Below, in pieces: positions 21,401-32,140 of a stretch of DNA of 64,000 nucleotides. Position 1 is the stretch's first letter, and each line of letters opens with the position of its first letter. Under the pieces are notes generated by a model. The model ran no database searches. It was not told the origin of the DNA and worked only from the letters and a program-made list of their open reading frames with translations. The DNA comes from Chelydra serpentina (Eukaryota > Chordata > Testudines > Chelydridae), in contig JBAIAC010000057.1 of assembly GCA_037349315.1 (NCBI GenBank), positions 124,001 through 188,000 of the forward strand, in the 5' to 3' direction. The position numbers were made by a program, and so were the translations under genes.

Positions 21401-22387
21401 GTGCCTATGTATGCCAGCATAAACGGTAAAACCACCCACTTGGGCAGACTCCTGAAGAACCTCTCTGCACACTCCCTAGGGTGAGAACATTTCCTGGTTT
21501 GGGGGACTGTAAATATATCCTTAATTGCACTTTGATGATGTTGTTAGTGTTTTAGTTTGTTGTGTTTAATGTTTAACATACTGTTTCCCACTCTGGTTTT
21601 CTTGCCTTCATTCCATATTACCCTCTGCATTAGACACTCTCTCCTCTTCCTTTACTGAGTAATGCCCTCTCCTGTTTTGAAGCCCTCCTTAAAACTCTTT
21701 TCATCTAAGGTCTAGCAATGATGATCCACAAATTACTGATTATTTACACAAGTTCAAACTAACCTGAGAGATGGAAAGTGGAACCTGTTGGAAAGCCTAA
21801 CCACTAACCTATGTTTCATTTCTGCTTGTCTATGAGATCTGTCTACTTCAAGTTGGGAACGGTGTTTTATCTTAGGTTTTTACCGCACCAAGCACCATGT
21901 AGGTGCTCAGCAAATAAATACAAATACATTCTTCTAATAACATTAACTCACAAATGTAGTGGGCACTTCAACCTGAGCATTGGCACAACAGGCTGTAACA
22001 GCTGTATACATACATTTATCATAGACTCAGAGACACAATAGTAGGGGGCAGAAATAGTCTCCACTGCAAATGGAATAGAGCCATTTTATATGACAGTAAT
22101 GGGGGCTGTGTAAGTACCTAGGCACAGAAAAGCCCCCCAGAGCATCGAGTCGGGCCCTCCTCATTTTGTAGGACTGCTCACTGCCATTCCCTTTGTTGTC
22201 TTGCCTAACTTGTTCATGAATCTCTGCAGTGCTGGTGGCTTGACCAATTTCCATGACAAATCTGTTTCACTGTCCAGTTGTGCTGTTAAGTATTTTTCCT
22301 AATGCTGAGCCTAATTTATTCCTTACTTAGCTTCAAGTCACTGTACACTCCATGTTACTGTCTTGATACAACTCAGATAGCCGGTTA
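18491..22387. other. No gene recognised; SINE tail near 21822-21932
   Basis: About 3.9 kb of AT-rich DNA. Short GT runs lie near 19200 and 20435. At 21822-21932 TAGGTGCTCAGCAAATAAATAC resembles a MIR-type SINE tail. No open frame here has a protein-family signature. Confidence 0.5.
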
Positions 22388-22680
22388 CAGGGATTCTCAA
22401 GCTTTTCATAGTGTGGATGCGTCCTGTGGATCGTACTGCAAGGGTTCATCCCATCCTGTTTACAATCACATAATATCCCTGAGGCAACTACAGCAACTAT
22501 TTCCATGGAAAAACAACATCTGGAAAATATTTAATCTACTTTTAGCTGGTTTAAATGCGATTGAGCAGCTGGGAACCAGGAGCAGAGGCAGCATCATGTC
22601 ACTATCCAGCTTTCTGTGGACCATCAGCAAGTGCTCCACAAATTACAACTGGTCCCTGGACCACAGTTTAGGAACTGCTG
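22388..22680. repeat. hAT-type element, diverged
   Basis: Starts CAGGGATTCTCAAGCTTTTC and ends CAGTTTAGGAACTGCTG, imperfect inverted ends of an old hAT family. No matching octamers flank it (GCCGGTTA and GTTCTATT). The 134-codon frame over it (22302-22706) has no transposase motif. Confidence 0.5.
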
Positions 22681-22977
22681 GTTCTATTCTATTCATAACT
22701 ATTTAAAGTCTCTTCTTCCATTTACATGACTCTCATTATGGTGAAAACTCCCCATCCATGAGAGGACAGGTTTTTTTGGACCTTACACAAAATGCACCAT
22801 GTACTCTGCACACATGTACTCTGAGTGTCCTGGGGAAGGCATTCATAAAGACATTGCAGCAGAGAATGAAGAGATATGTGGAAGAGGGTGCTTGCAGAGG
22901 AACAGGACAAAGTACAATAGGTCCACTGTTTGTGATAAAATAGATAAAAATAAAATTAAAATAGATACAACCAAACC

Positions 22978-23240
22978 TGTTACAACAACTTTATAGACTT
23001 CAAACAGGCTTTTGATAGCATTTGGTAGAAACGGTTATGGCAGGTTATACATACATGGCAATACATACCACAGTGCAAGGAACTAGAAATAGAGGAAGAC
23101 AACAGACATGTTGGATAGACACAGTGAACAATGACATAGAACAAAAAGGTTAAAAAGTGAATGAAGCTGTGAAGCTGGTTCAAGATAGAAAGCGGTTGAA
23201 AGTCTTCATTCAGCCGCATCATCACTGTTGAGCTGGCAGA
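22978..23240 (+). pseudogene. LINE reverse transcriptase scrap with internal deletion
   Basis: A plus-strand remnant reads FIDFKQAFDSIW, the RT segment in which the first catalytic aspartate lies, followed almost at once by GTRNRGRQQTCWIDTVNND and VQDRKRLKVFIQPHH, the wording of the C-terminal end of non-LTR LINE proteins of the RTE or related groups. The catalytic YxDD and thumb regions between them are gone, so several hundred codons were deleted. Stops interrupt the frame. It is too degraded to assign a clade. Confidence 0.6.
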
Positions 23241-23244
23241 CAAG

Positions 23245-23998
23245 AAATTAAAGAAGACTACAGATGTTCACTCCAGTGATAGCTTCTGTATCAATATATT
23301 TTAACTCAGGTTTTAAAATACACATTATATAACTGATGCACTAAAAAGGTGCAGCTGAATTTGCAGTGGAGACTATTCTGAAAATGCCAAACAGTTAGGT
23401 AGAGACTGGAGAATCTGTCAGATAACAGCAGTTACCAGAACTTTGTTCAGCAGTACAACTTTTTATGATAAATCATCAGGCAGATTTTGGTCTATTGCTT
23501 TTGAAAATGATTTTAAGGAAATGTTTCCCCTGCAAACTTTGCTGGTTCATACATGAGAAGAAAGGAGAGGAGAGACCATAGCAGAAAGATTGGCCACATT
23601 GTGGTATATATTGTAACACACTGAAAATATTACTACTCTTTATTAATAACAGTACTTACTGATGGAATGGGACTTCTGGGATTGGGTCCTTAGTCTCTTA
23701 TGGCTGTAGCTAAAGACAACAGTGCTATATATTCATTGCATTTCTTGGAATCTTTGCTAAGGGTCTGCTTTGCCTCTATTGAAACTCCTGGCAAAACTCC
23801 CAATGGCTTCAGTGCAAGCAGAATTGTCCCCAGTCAGTTGATGTTTGTTCAGGGCTTACAATTATAAAGTCTAACTTTATTCACACACTATAGAATATCT
23901 GCCATTCAGATTCAACCTCAGTTTTAGCTCAGAGTTTCCAAGAGCCTGCTCAGAAGTGTCATCTCAGGATTTTATTCGGAAGCTTCATCATCCATTTG
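23245..23998. other. No gene recognised
   Basis: AT-rich sequence with nothing identifiable beyond short reptile-repeat words near 23770-23835. Confidence 0.5.
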
Positions 23999-24006
23999 TT
24001 CTAAGT

Positions 24007-24443
24007 CAGTGGTTCTCAAAGTGTGGGGTGTGCCCCGGGCACAGAGGAACATTTTGGGGTGGGTGGCAGGGCTGGGGCTAGCCCCCATGGGGGGCAGGGA
24101 GGGAGTGCCACACTTTCTGCCCCCCAGACCAGCTCCTCCTCCAACCCCGTTCAGCCCCCAGTCCTGGGTCACCTCCAGGCCCAGCTCCGCCCTCACACCA
24201 GCTCCTACCCCAGCTACAGCTCCACTCCACCCCCTGTTCTGACCCCTGGCTGGCTCTGCCCTCATTCCCTCTCTGCCCCCAGACCGGCTCCACCTCTAGC
24301 CCCAGCTCCTCCCCCATCTCCAGCTCCGCCTTCAGCCGAAGCTCTGCTGTTGAGGAAGCCTTCGCTGTGCAGTAATGTGTCTGTGTGGACAGATTCCGTT
24401 ACTGGCAAGGGGGAGGAGGTGACAGGAAGTGTGAGCACCACTG
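24007..24443. mobile_element. hAT-type MITE with perfect 8-bp duplication
   Basis: A 437-bp element flanked by identical TTCTAAGT (23999-24006 and 24444-24451). The ends are CAGTGGTTCTCAAAG on the left and GTGAGCACCACTG on the right. The centre is C-rich on this strand, with repeated CCAGCTCC and CAGCTCCACC words, and encodes no transposase, so it was moved in trans. Overlapping proline-rich open frames here (24009-24481 and the minus strand) are products of composition. Confidence 0.9.
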
Positions 24444-24451
24444 TTCTAAGT

Positions 24452-26182
24452 GAAGTTGTTATCTGGCTAGGTGAAAGCTAGGTGAAATTCTGATACACCG
24501 TTAAAAAAACGGGGGGAACAACCCATAGCTGGAAATTCAGATGCTAAATCCAGTTGGGAACTGGGACCAAAGGATTTAGAACTCACCCGGCCTAACTTGG
24601 TGGCAGCAGCAGTTAACTTTCAGAAGTCATGTGCCTTTCAAGTTGGTGACAGCACATTTCTTATAAGTGCTCCTTGTGTCTGCAGACTCTGAAATGCATA
24701 CACGGAAATTTGAGACCATGAGGGCTCCATTTACTAAAGAATATATTCATATCAGAGACCTTTTAAGGAGGAGGGTTGAAAATTTTTATTTTTTAACTCT
24801 TCCTTTTTGTTTATTAATGTCTTGTGTAGGATGCTAGATCCCAGTAAGGACTCAGGCTTACTGAAGAGGAAATTTTGCATCGAGAAAAATGGGAACAGTA
24901 AGGAGAAAGGTAATTTCTTGGCCAAAAAAATCTTTGCCCAAAAGCTCTCTCCCATTCCTCAGACAGAGACAATATGGGGGCTTTCCTTGTGTGTACAGCT
25001 GCGTGTTACAGTAACTCATGTAGCATAAAAGCAGCGTGTAACCTATTCACTAACTAACAGGGAGTTTTTGCAACTCATAAAGCTTTCCCAGTAGAGAGAA
25101 ACAGTTAAAACAGCAGTGTAAAATAGTGCTATTGAGAGACCCACCTTCAGCCGGAATCTCTATAATTTTGTGGCAGAGGGTGTATTTCACAGTACTGATC
25201 TTTCAGCAGTAAAATAGGGAAGTACATTTGTTTTTGTTTGTAAAGATGTGTTGATTACAGATTTTAAGATGTTAGAGTAGATTCTGTATTATGGACCACA
25301 ACATACTAACAAGATTTAATTGCATCTTTGTGTTCATAAATATAAAACTGCATAACCCTTCACGCATTGAAGATATTACATTATTCCTGTGTAATTTGTG
25401 TGTGTGCATGCGCGCATACATGCTGCATTTATACAGTGCCTGGTACACTAGGATTTGCACACACCTGCCTCTGTATGCATACTTCCCTGACTTGCATACG
25501 TGCAAGGGTCCTCGGACTTCTACACACATGCTTTAAAAATTGAAATGAATATTAGATGAAGCTACATTCTTTGATGCCTTACAATAAATGCCTAATGTAT
25601 TATAGAATATTTGATTACTAACCTGTTTGTAAATTGTTCAATATATGCCATTGTAAGCCAAGAGCATTCTGTGTAGGTATTGTTAAGACAATGACTGTGA
25701 ACATTTAGTGAAGATTTTAAGTAATTACAAGGTGTATTATCCAGTATCATGTGTTTTATAATTAAATATGTAGTTTAGCAGTAGTCTTGATATAAAGTGT
25801 ATCTAACCAGAACATTTCCCCTTCCCTGTTGTTATAAAAAGCTCCTGGAGGTGGTGCCATTTAACAAATACATCATTCAGGGATGTTGATCTATCAGCAC
25901 ACTCCAGCTGAACTACTAATAGCATTGCTGAGGTGCAGAGCTGACCATAAACTGCATCAGATATAGGTATGCAACTGTAGAGCCAATAGATGCATTGGGA
26001 AATGGTTAATAAATCACTAAAAGGAAGCTGAACCTCCTGCAGTGAGTGCAACACACAGCAGACTCTGTTCACTGTAGTTTTCACGATTTACCACCATGGC
26101 CTTGCTGTTGTCAAAAGGTCCCCACAAAAGGCAATGCTATGTGTAGCTAGTGCAGAATTCAGAGGACTCCCTGGGGAGAAAG
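24452..26182. other. No gene recognised
   Basis: AT-rich sequence. Stretches around 24752-24955 and 25272-25536 give short frames on both strands without family signatures. Confidence 0.5.
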
Positions 26183-26191
26183 TGCTTTATA

Positions 26192-26340
26192 CCTGCCTCT
26201 GAAAATTTCCACCACATGCGTCTGACGAAGTGGGTCTTCGCCCATGAAAGCTTATGCTCCAATATATCTGTTAGTCTATAAGGTGCTACAAGACTCTTTG
26301 TCGCTCTTGCAGATCCAGACTGACATGGCTACCCCTCTGA
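26192..26340 (-). mobile_element. Short PLE-derived unit with hammerhead-like core and 9-bp duplication
   Basis: A 149-bp segment flanked by identical TGCTTTATA (26183-26191 and 26341-26349). On the plus strand it holds CTGACGA (26222-26228), an extra A, a 5-bp stem (GTGGG with CCCAT) and GAAA (26246-26249), then GCTTATGCTCC and TTAGTCTATAAGGTGC. It ends GGCTACCCCTCTGA. The wording parallels the PLE terminus at 2700-2811. No RT is present, so it moved with help from a PLE or another retroelement. The strand given is that of the parent PLE's RT. Confidence 0.7.
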
Positions 26341-26349
26341 TGCTTTATA

Positions 26350-27357
26350 TCTTGTGTAGCTCCAGGAATCTATTTCAAAACAGTGTTAAACTGTGGCATT
26401 TCTGAGCCCCTTATGGAGTGGTAACTGTAAAGTGGGACCATTTGTGGCTCTGGCAATTTGGACTCAAGAGATTTCACAACTATTTCCATTCTATTTCACT
26501 GCATACATGTTTCACCTTTTGTTTAAATAGTTTACTCTCCCTCCACCCCCCAACTGTCAAGTCAGAGCGGAAACAGGATGGGAACTGGCTTTACAATGTG
26601 TCACAGGGACTCTTGTACACAGGTATTACAGAGAAGACCCTCCCAAGTTGTCAATAGTATTCTCAAACTTGTTGTTGTAATTAGCTTTGTGCTGGACTTC
26701 ATGGCATTCAGTGAGTGCAGAACCTCTATGCAGGTCGCCTGCACAATTTATCATTTTTGTACCAGCCCTGAAGGCAGGGTCCTCTGTAAATGAAAGTGGG
26801 AGGGCAGGGATGCGAGTCAGGATTTGAACAGTAATTTTTAATTTTATTTTCTGCATTGTGTGATGCAGGGAAGGTCTCTCACTCTCATTATGCATTCAGA
26901 CTGTTGCTGATTCTTGCTCCCATTGGAAAGCAGACTCTGGAATCAGCTGCAGTCAGCTCCCTGGAAGAGTTCAAGGCATACTGTTTACATTGAAGAGAGA
27001 CTGAGTACTTAAAAAAAGTAAGACAAAGCCACAATATTGAACAGCAAGGATGCTGTCCAAAGGAAGCCACAGAACTGCACAGACTCGCCACAAATGGTGT
27101 AATTAGACTGTACACTGTGCAGGCAGACCCCTTTACTATATGTCTGAAGAGCACAATAAGCCCTCAGTACTGACTGGAGCCCCTATGTGTTACTGCAATA
27201 CAAGAATTAATTATAATGATGCTAAGGGTCATATCTCTTACTTTTAGAGGTGGTGAGCTGAAACTGAAGGCAGAATAGAGCAGAGAGTTGGCATAAGAGC
27301 ACTTCCAAGAAGCTTTTGGACCTACTTCCAATAGTTATCCCCTGATTTCTTTTTTAG
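26350..27357. other. No gene recognised
   Basis: Unique-looking sequence with several short open frames on both strands. None has a recognisable domain. Confidence 0.5.
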
Positions 27358-27642
27358 GGAATGACATCTGATATCTCCATTACCCACATTTTTGGACAGT
27401 GTCTGCTTCTGCCAAAGAGATCAGTTATGATGCTTACACAAAATGAACAAACAAAACAAAAGGCATGGAAAAGTCAATTCTATTTGAAATACAGGAGGAA
27501 GATTCTGCATACCCCACTCCTCTCTGTCTGTGTTTCAAAGTTTCCTGACTCAGTTCCAAAGATCCCTCTCTTTCCTCCTTTGTTTCCGTCTCAACCACCT
27601 GTGTCCCTCAATTCTGCAAAATTGAATTATCAACTATTTCAG
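27358..27642 (+). other. Candidate internal exon (unproven)
   Basis: A pyrimidine tract and AG (TTTCTTTTTTAG, ending 27357) precede an open stretch of 285 bp, exactly 95 codons, that ends at TTTCAG directly before GTAAGT (27643-27648), a near-perfect splice donor. The stretch is open throughout in one frame (phase 0 at both ends), starting Gly-Met-Thr-Ser. It has a basic central part (KQKAWKSQFYLKYRRK) and a Pro/Ser/Phe-rich end. The same frame stays open for 99 more codons past the donor, in pyrimidine-rich DNA where stops are scarce, which weakens the case. I do not recognise the protein. It may be an exon of an unknown gene, a lncRNA exon, or chance. Confidence 0.25.
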
Positions 27643-28199
27643 GTAAGTTTATGCTTCCATACTTCCCTTTGTGTCCTGCTCCTGTGGCTGCCTGTTTGCT
27701 ATCTTGTGCCCTCTCTGCTTGGCATATTGGACATTCGTTCAGTTACCAACTTATTTCTTTCTATATTTCCATATTTGTGTTTTGTTAACATTTTCCCTTC
27801 TTGCTTGTATGTTATCACTCTTGCAGCTGTCATTTCCTCCCTGCCCACTCATCTACTTATTTTAGCTGCTTATGCCTTCTTCTCTGCTGTCTTCCCTTAT
27901 GGAAACAATAACATATGTAGTGAATCTAGCAATCTTTAAGCACTCTAAATTTATTAGAATGCATATTTTTCATAAAAGTTCTGTATAGACTGGATCCCTG
28001 AAAGGTCTGTTGACTCTTGACTCCCAAAATATAATGTAAACTGTCCCTTTCTCCAGCCATGTGTATTTCTGAAAAATCAGGGTTGTGACTCATCTGTTTA
28101 GATGTCGCTCAGCTCCTCTATATAGACATAATTCTGTTTCAATTGCAAACTTTATCAGTCTTCAAGATTAGGCTCTTAATTCCTGCTTGAAATGATGAA
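27643..28199. other. No gene recognised; pyrimidine-rich
   Basis: A T- and C-rich stretch to about 27900 keeps an open frame with hydrophobic residues, most likely because such DNA lacks stop codons. Nothing else is seen. Confidence 0.5.
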
Positions 28200-28335
28200 T
28201 TTGTATGTCATGTCACCTCTGTGTCTGTTTCCTCATCTGGAAAATGAAGATGCGGCTTGTCTATTTCTTGTGGACTTTGTGTGGTTTAAATCATTAATGT
28301 TTGTAAAGAACGTTGAGATATTATAGAAGGGGACA
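28200..28335 (+). repeat. MIR-type SINE remnant
   Basis: GTCTGTTTCCTCATCTGGAA, AATGAAGATG and TTTGTAAAGAACGTTGAGAT follow the order of the 3' part of a MIR/CORE SINE. Diverged, with no clear ends. Confidence 0.55.
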
Positions 28336-28339
28336 GGAT

Positions 28340-29848
28340 CACTATAAGATATCAGCCATCAAGAGTCAAGGTCATCAGTACAGAACAGCATTATGAGCCA
28401 GATCATACCTCTGAATAGGCTTTCCTGCCTATGGGCTCAGAAACTCAGCCACTTTCCACTCAATTTCCTTTGTAGCCTTCCATCAGGGTGGGATTTGCCT
28501 ACATCTTCCTCTTCAAGGACTGGCAGGGATTTCAGCTCCCAAACTCCATTGGTCTTTGGGGCTCCTAGGGCATCCCCAATAAGCTAGTATCCCCAGATCC
28601 TGCCCTATGGAAGTGATCACTTCGCACGGGGGAACCAGTATAAAGGAATGCTGACAGGATCTTGGAATGAACTGTGATTTCTGTTTCTGAATCATACAGA
28701 ACAAATGGTATCTCCACAGCATGATGTGCAAACAGGGCCTCTTCAATGAGCTGCTGTACTGCAGCAGAGGATGGACATCTCCATGGCAATGTATTGGCCT
28801 TACTCCTGGCAGTGTAGTACAGACAGCATCATTAGTTGTAGCTCATGTCAAATGTGAATGAATAGTTTTATTGATAATTACCAGAAGTTTGTATTTTTGG
28901 AAGCCAGCTTAATGATCAAATGATGGTTTTACCTCTGTAGTGATAAACATACATTATTACACATTTTTAAATACAGAATTTCAGTCTTATTAAAACCAGC
29001 TGCTAACATTTTTTTAAAAAGCATAGAAATTGGTACATAGTCATTCAAATTTATAAATATATAAATTCTCTCCCTATTACACCTGTGGCCAATGTGCCTT
29101 TCAATCATTTATTGCTCAAAAAAAGCTGAAAGGGGAGGAATAATCTGGAGAATTTCGATCTAAAGGCAGCTAAAAAGTCAATACAGACCCTAACTCTCCT
29201 TCTGCACAAACAGCAAACAATACACACCACAAACATTTTCTTAAATAGTTCCTCCTCCTTTAAAACATGTTAAACAACACCCAACCCCTTATGATTTCCC
29301 AGCCAGCTTCTCTGCATTTCCATTTCTTTAGAGCTCTTTAAATATAAAAAAGCTGAGAGTAGAAAGTATATGTGAGAAAGGGAACAAGTGAGTAACCAGC
29401 CTCCCTCTCCATGAATGCAGAAAACAGCTGGAAAGGAGGAGAAATGCTCACGCACTTGTGGCACCCACTGGAGCCTAATTAAATTCAACAGCTTCTAGCC
29501 ATTCCCAGGGGTATGCTCATGGTTTACCCAAACAGATCCAGTTTTAGGGCTTCAGCACAAAATCACACTTCGCTGTTGGACTTCTTGAACAATGTCTCCG
29601 TTGTTTATATTTTAAAAAAAAGTCATCAAGTCACTAAAAGCTGAGCCATTCAGTCTATTTTATTACTGAGGTAGGAACAAACTTCTTAATATCACATAAA
29701 GGAAATAATATATAGGTATTTGAACACTAGGAACAACTGATAGATACATCAAATGAATTAGACAAAGTAGTATTCTATTTAGCTTTTGTTTCTTGTAAAG
29801 CCGTGTTACCAGGGTATCCGAGCACCTTCTAGAACTGCATTCAGTGAT
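28340..29848. other. No gene recognised
   Basis: AT-rich sequence. Overlapping minus-strand frames at 28513-28789 and one at 29270-29488 have no family signature. Confidence 0.5.
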
Positions 29849-29861
29849 ATAAGTAGTGTCT

Positions 29862-30089
29862 GTATGCAGTGCTGTTGTAGTCATGTTGGTCCCAGGATAT
29901 TAGAGACAAGGAGGGTGAGGTATTAGCTTTTATTGGACCAAATGCTGGAAGCTTGAGAGAGACAAGCTTCCGAGCTACACATAGGTCTGTGAAGGAGAGC
30001 TCTTTATAGCTTGAAAGCTTGTCTCTATCACCAACAGAAGTTGGTCCAATAAAGCATATTACGTCACACACACACCCTTTGTGTCTCTA
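29862..30089. mobile_element. Palindromic PLE terminal unit with 13-bp duplication
   Basis: A 228-bp unit flanked by ATAAGTAGTG(T/C)CT (29849-29861 and 30090-30102, 12 of 13 matching). Its two halves are inverted copies: TTTTATTGGACCAA and AGAGACAAGCTTCCGAGCTA on the left face TAGCTTGAAAGCTTGTCTCT and AAGTTGGTCCAATAAA on the right. The right half carries a hammerhead-like core: a CTG...GGA block (29987-29996), a 5-bp stem (GAGCT 29997-30001 with AGCTT 30008-30012), then GAAA (30013-30016) and GCTTGTCTC. It encodes nothing. The wording is that of a PLE family different from the one at 1-2815. Confidence 0.7.
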
Positions 30090-30102
30090 ATAAGTAGTGC
30101 CT

Positions 30103-30497
30103 CTCACATGTGGATCAACCAACATTCTTCTCAATAGTATGGCACTCGGGTACTCAGCAGAGTGAGCAGACCTACTGGTCAGTGTGCTTTTCTCCAGTCT
30201 CTCTCTTTCCCTGAATGTCCCTTCTGAGCTCTAGTATTTTGAGTTGCCCTTTCTTTAGGGAATGTTCTAATTGCAGTGTGTTGGGCTACAGACACATGTA
30301 AATGACCGTTCATCAAAAGAAAATACCCCTTTTGTCCGACCTTTTCATGTTATGTTTGGCACTTACAAGACACAGCTGCTGAAGTGCCTACGGTATTTGC
30401 CTCTGAGTCGTGGTACACCTGGCACGCTACTGGTGGCTGGGGGGTGTTCTGTACTCCAGCACGGAGCAGTTCCAATAATTACATCTTACAGTTTTGA
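30103..30497. other. No gene recognised
   Basis: Unique-looking sequence with nothing identifiable. Confidence 0.5.
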
Positions 30498-30503
30498 GGC
30501 TAT

Positions 30504-30675
30504 GCCTACACTGCACTCAGAGGTGTGATTGCAGCGCATGTAGACATATCTGAGCTAGCTTTGATCTAATTAACTTGAAGAACAATAACAGAGGCACATT
30601 GTTATTCAGGCTAGTTAGATCAAAGCTAGTTTGGGTATGACTATACACACTGCAGTCACACCTCTGATTGTAATG
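30504..30675. repeat. Foldback MITE fragment
   Basis: The left arm holds GGCTATGCCTACACTGCA, CAGAGGTGTGATTGCAGC and GCTAGCTTTGATCTAA. The right arm mirrors it with TTAGATCAAAGCTAG and GCAGTCACACCTCTGATTG, so the unit folds into a long hairpin. The outer GGCTATGCCTACACTGC word is close to the ends of the MITEs at 39339 and 44081, but the matching right terminus is missing. Confidence 0.65.
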
Positions 30676-31246
30676 TGCCCTGTATATGTGTGTGTGTATA
30701 TTTATGTATACAGATCTATACACATATATATCTATACGTATGTTGAAAGAGTGTTGCCATCAAAATCAATTAAAACATTTCTGTGTTACTTTTCCAGGGC
30801 ATTTTTTTGAGCCACCATGTAGCTTGAGTCATTCTACTATAATTGCAATTATCAGTGTGGATTTGTTTTTAGTAGGGCTGTCAAGCAATTAGAAAAATTA
30901 ATTGTGATTAATTGTGTGATTAAAAAAATTATTTGCAATTAATTGCATTGTTAATAATAGAATACTATTTATTTAAATATTTTTGATGTTTTCTACATTT
31001 TCAAATATATTGATTTCAATTACAACACAGAATACAAAATATACAGTGCTCACTTTATATTTATTTTTGATTACAAATATTTGCATTGTCACAAAAACAA
31101 AGTAATGTTTTTTCAATTCACCTAATAAAAGTAGTTGTGCAATCTCTTTATCATGAAAGTTGAATTTATAAATGTAGAATTATTTAAAAAAACTGCATTC
31201 AAAAATAAAACAATGTAAAATTTTAGAGTCTGCAAGTCCACTCAGT

Positions 31247-31910
31247 CCTATTTCTTGTTCAGCCAGTTGCTCAGATAAACAGGTTTCTTTACATTTGCAG
31301 GAGATAATGCTGCCCGCTTCTTGTTTACAATGTCACCTGAAAGTGAGAACAGGCGTTCACATGGCACTGAGTAGCTGGCGTCGCAAGATATTTACGTGCC
31401 AGATGTGCTAAAGATTCATATGTTCGTTCATGCTTCAACCACCATTCCAGAGCACGTGCGTCCATGCTGATGACGGGTTCTGCTCGATAACAATCCAAAG
31501 CAGTGTGTTCATTTTCATTATCTGAGTCCGATGTTACCAGCAGAAGGTTGATTTTCTTTTTTGGTGGTTCGGGTTCTGTAGTTTCCGCATCAGAGTGTTG
31601 CTCTTTTAAGACTTCTGAAAGCATGCGCCACACCTCGTCCCTCTTAGATTTTGGAAGACACTTCAGATTCTTAAACCTTTGGTCGAGTGCTGTAGCTATC
31701 TTTAGAAATCTCACATTGGTATCTTCTTTGCATTTTGTCAAATTTGCAATGAAAATGTTCTTAAAATGAACAACATGTGCTGGGTCATCATCCGAGACTT
31801 TTATAACATAAAATATATGGCAGAATGTGGGTAAAACAGAACAGGGGACATACAATTCTCCCCCAAGGAGTTCAGTCACAAATTTAATTAACGCATTTTT
31901 TTTAATGAGT
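31247..31910 (-). pseudogene. hAT transposase, C-terminal part
   Basis: Minus-strand coding remnant of a hAT-superfamily transposase. The N-terminal DNA-binding and catalytic regions are absent. In order it has LLGGELYVPC, DTNVRFLKIATALDQRF, LPKSKRDEVWRML, an acidic/Pro/Lys linker with EPPKKK, then ALEWWLKHERTYESLAHLARK and YLATPAT, the conserved C-terminal dimerisation region. A one-base loss near 31385 shifts the frame. In the next frame the family's C-terminal block follows: VPCERLFSLSGDIVNKKRAA and VYLSNWLNKK. The open frame running on to an ATG at 32101 is misleading: its first 60 or so codons (32101-31911) are the antisense of the right-arm copy of this same C-terminus, not a transposase N-terminus. 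Confidence 0.82.
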
Positions 31911-32140
31911 GTCATCAGCATGGAAGCATGTCCTCTGGAATGGTAGCTGAAGCATGAAGGGCCATACGCATGTTTAGCATATCTGGCACATAAATACCTT
32001 GTAATGCCGGCTACAAAAGTGCCATGCAAATGCCTGTTCTCACTTTCTGGTGACATCGTATATAAGAAGAGGGCAGCATTATTTCTTGTAAATGTAAACA
32101 TACTTGTTTGCCCTAACGATTGGCTGAACCAGAAATAGGA
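31911..32140 (+). pseudogene. Inverted second copy of the hAT transposase C-terminus
   Basis: The right arm read on the plus strand repeats the C-terminal coding segment of the left arm: the equivalents of CLFSLSGDIVYKKRAALF and NDWLNQK occur here in degraded form, opposite in direction to the minus-strand copy at 31247-31474. It is more diverged than the left copy and has stops. It shows that the arms are duplicated coding sequence, not an ordinary terminal repeat. Confidence 0.75.

Noticed and set aside
24009..24481. Long proline/alanine-rich frames on both strands
   Set aside because: They lie inside a hAT MITE with perfect duplications and reflect its C-rich composition.
27643..27939. 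Continuation of the 192-codon frame past the donor at 27642
   Set aside because: Pyrimidine-rich DNA seldom contains stop codons, and the hydrophobic residues follow from T-rich codons; only the part before the donor is kept as a candidate.
30690..30745. Alternating TATATGTGTG tract as a regulatory site
   Set aside because: It reads as a simple sequence repeat with no supporting context.
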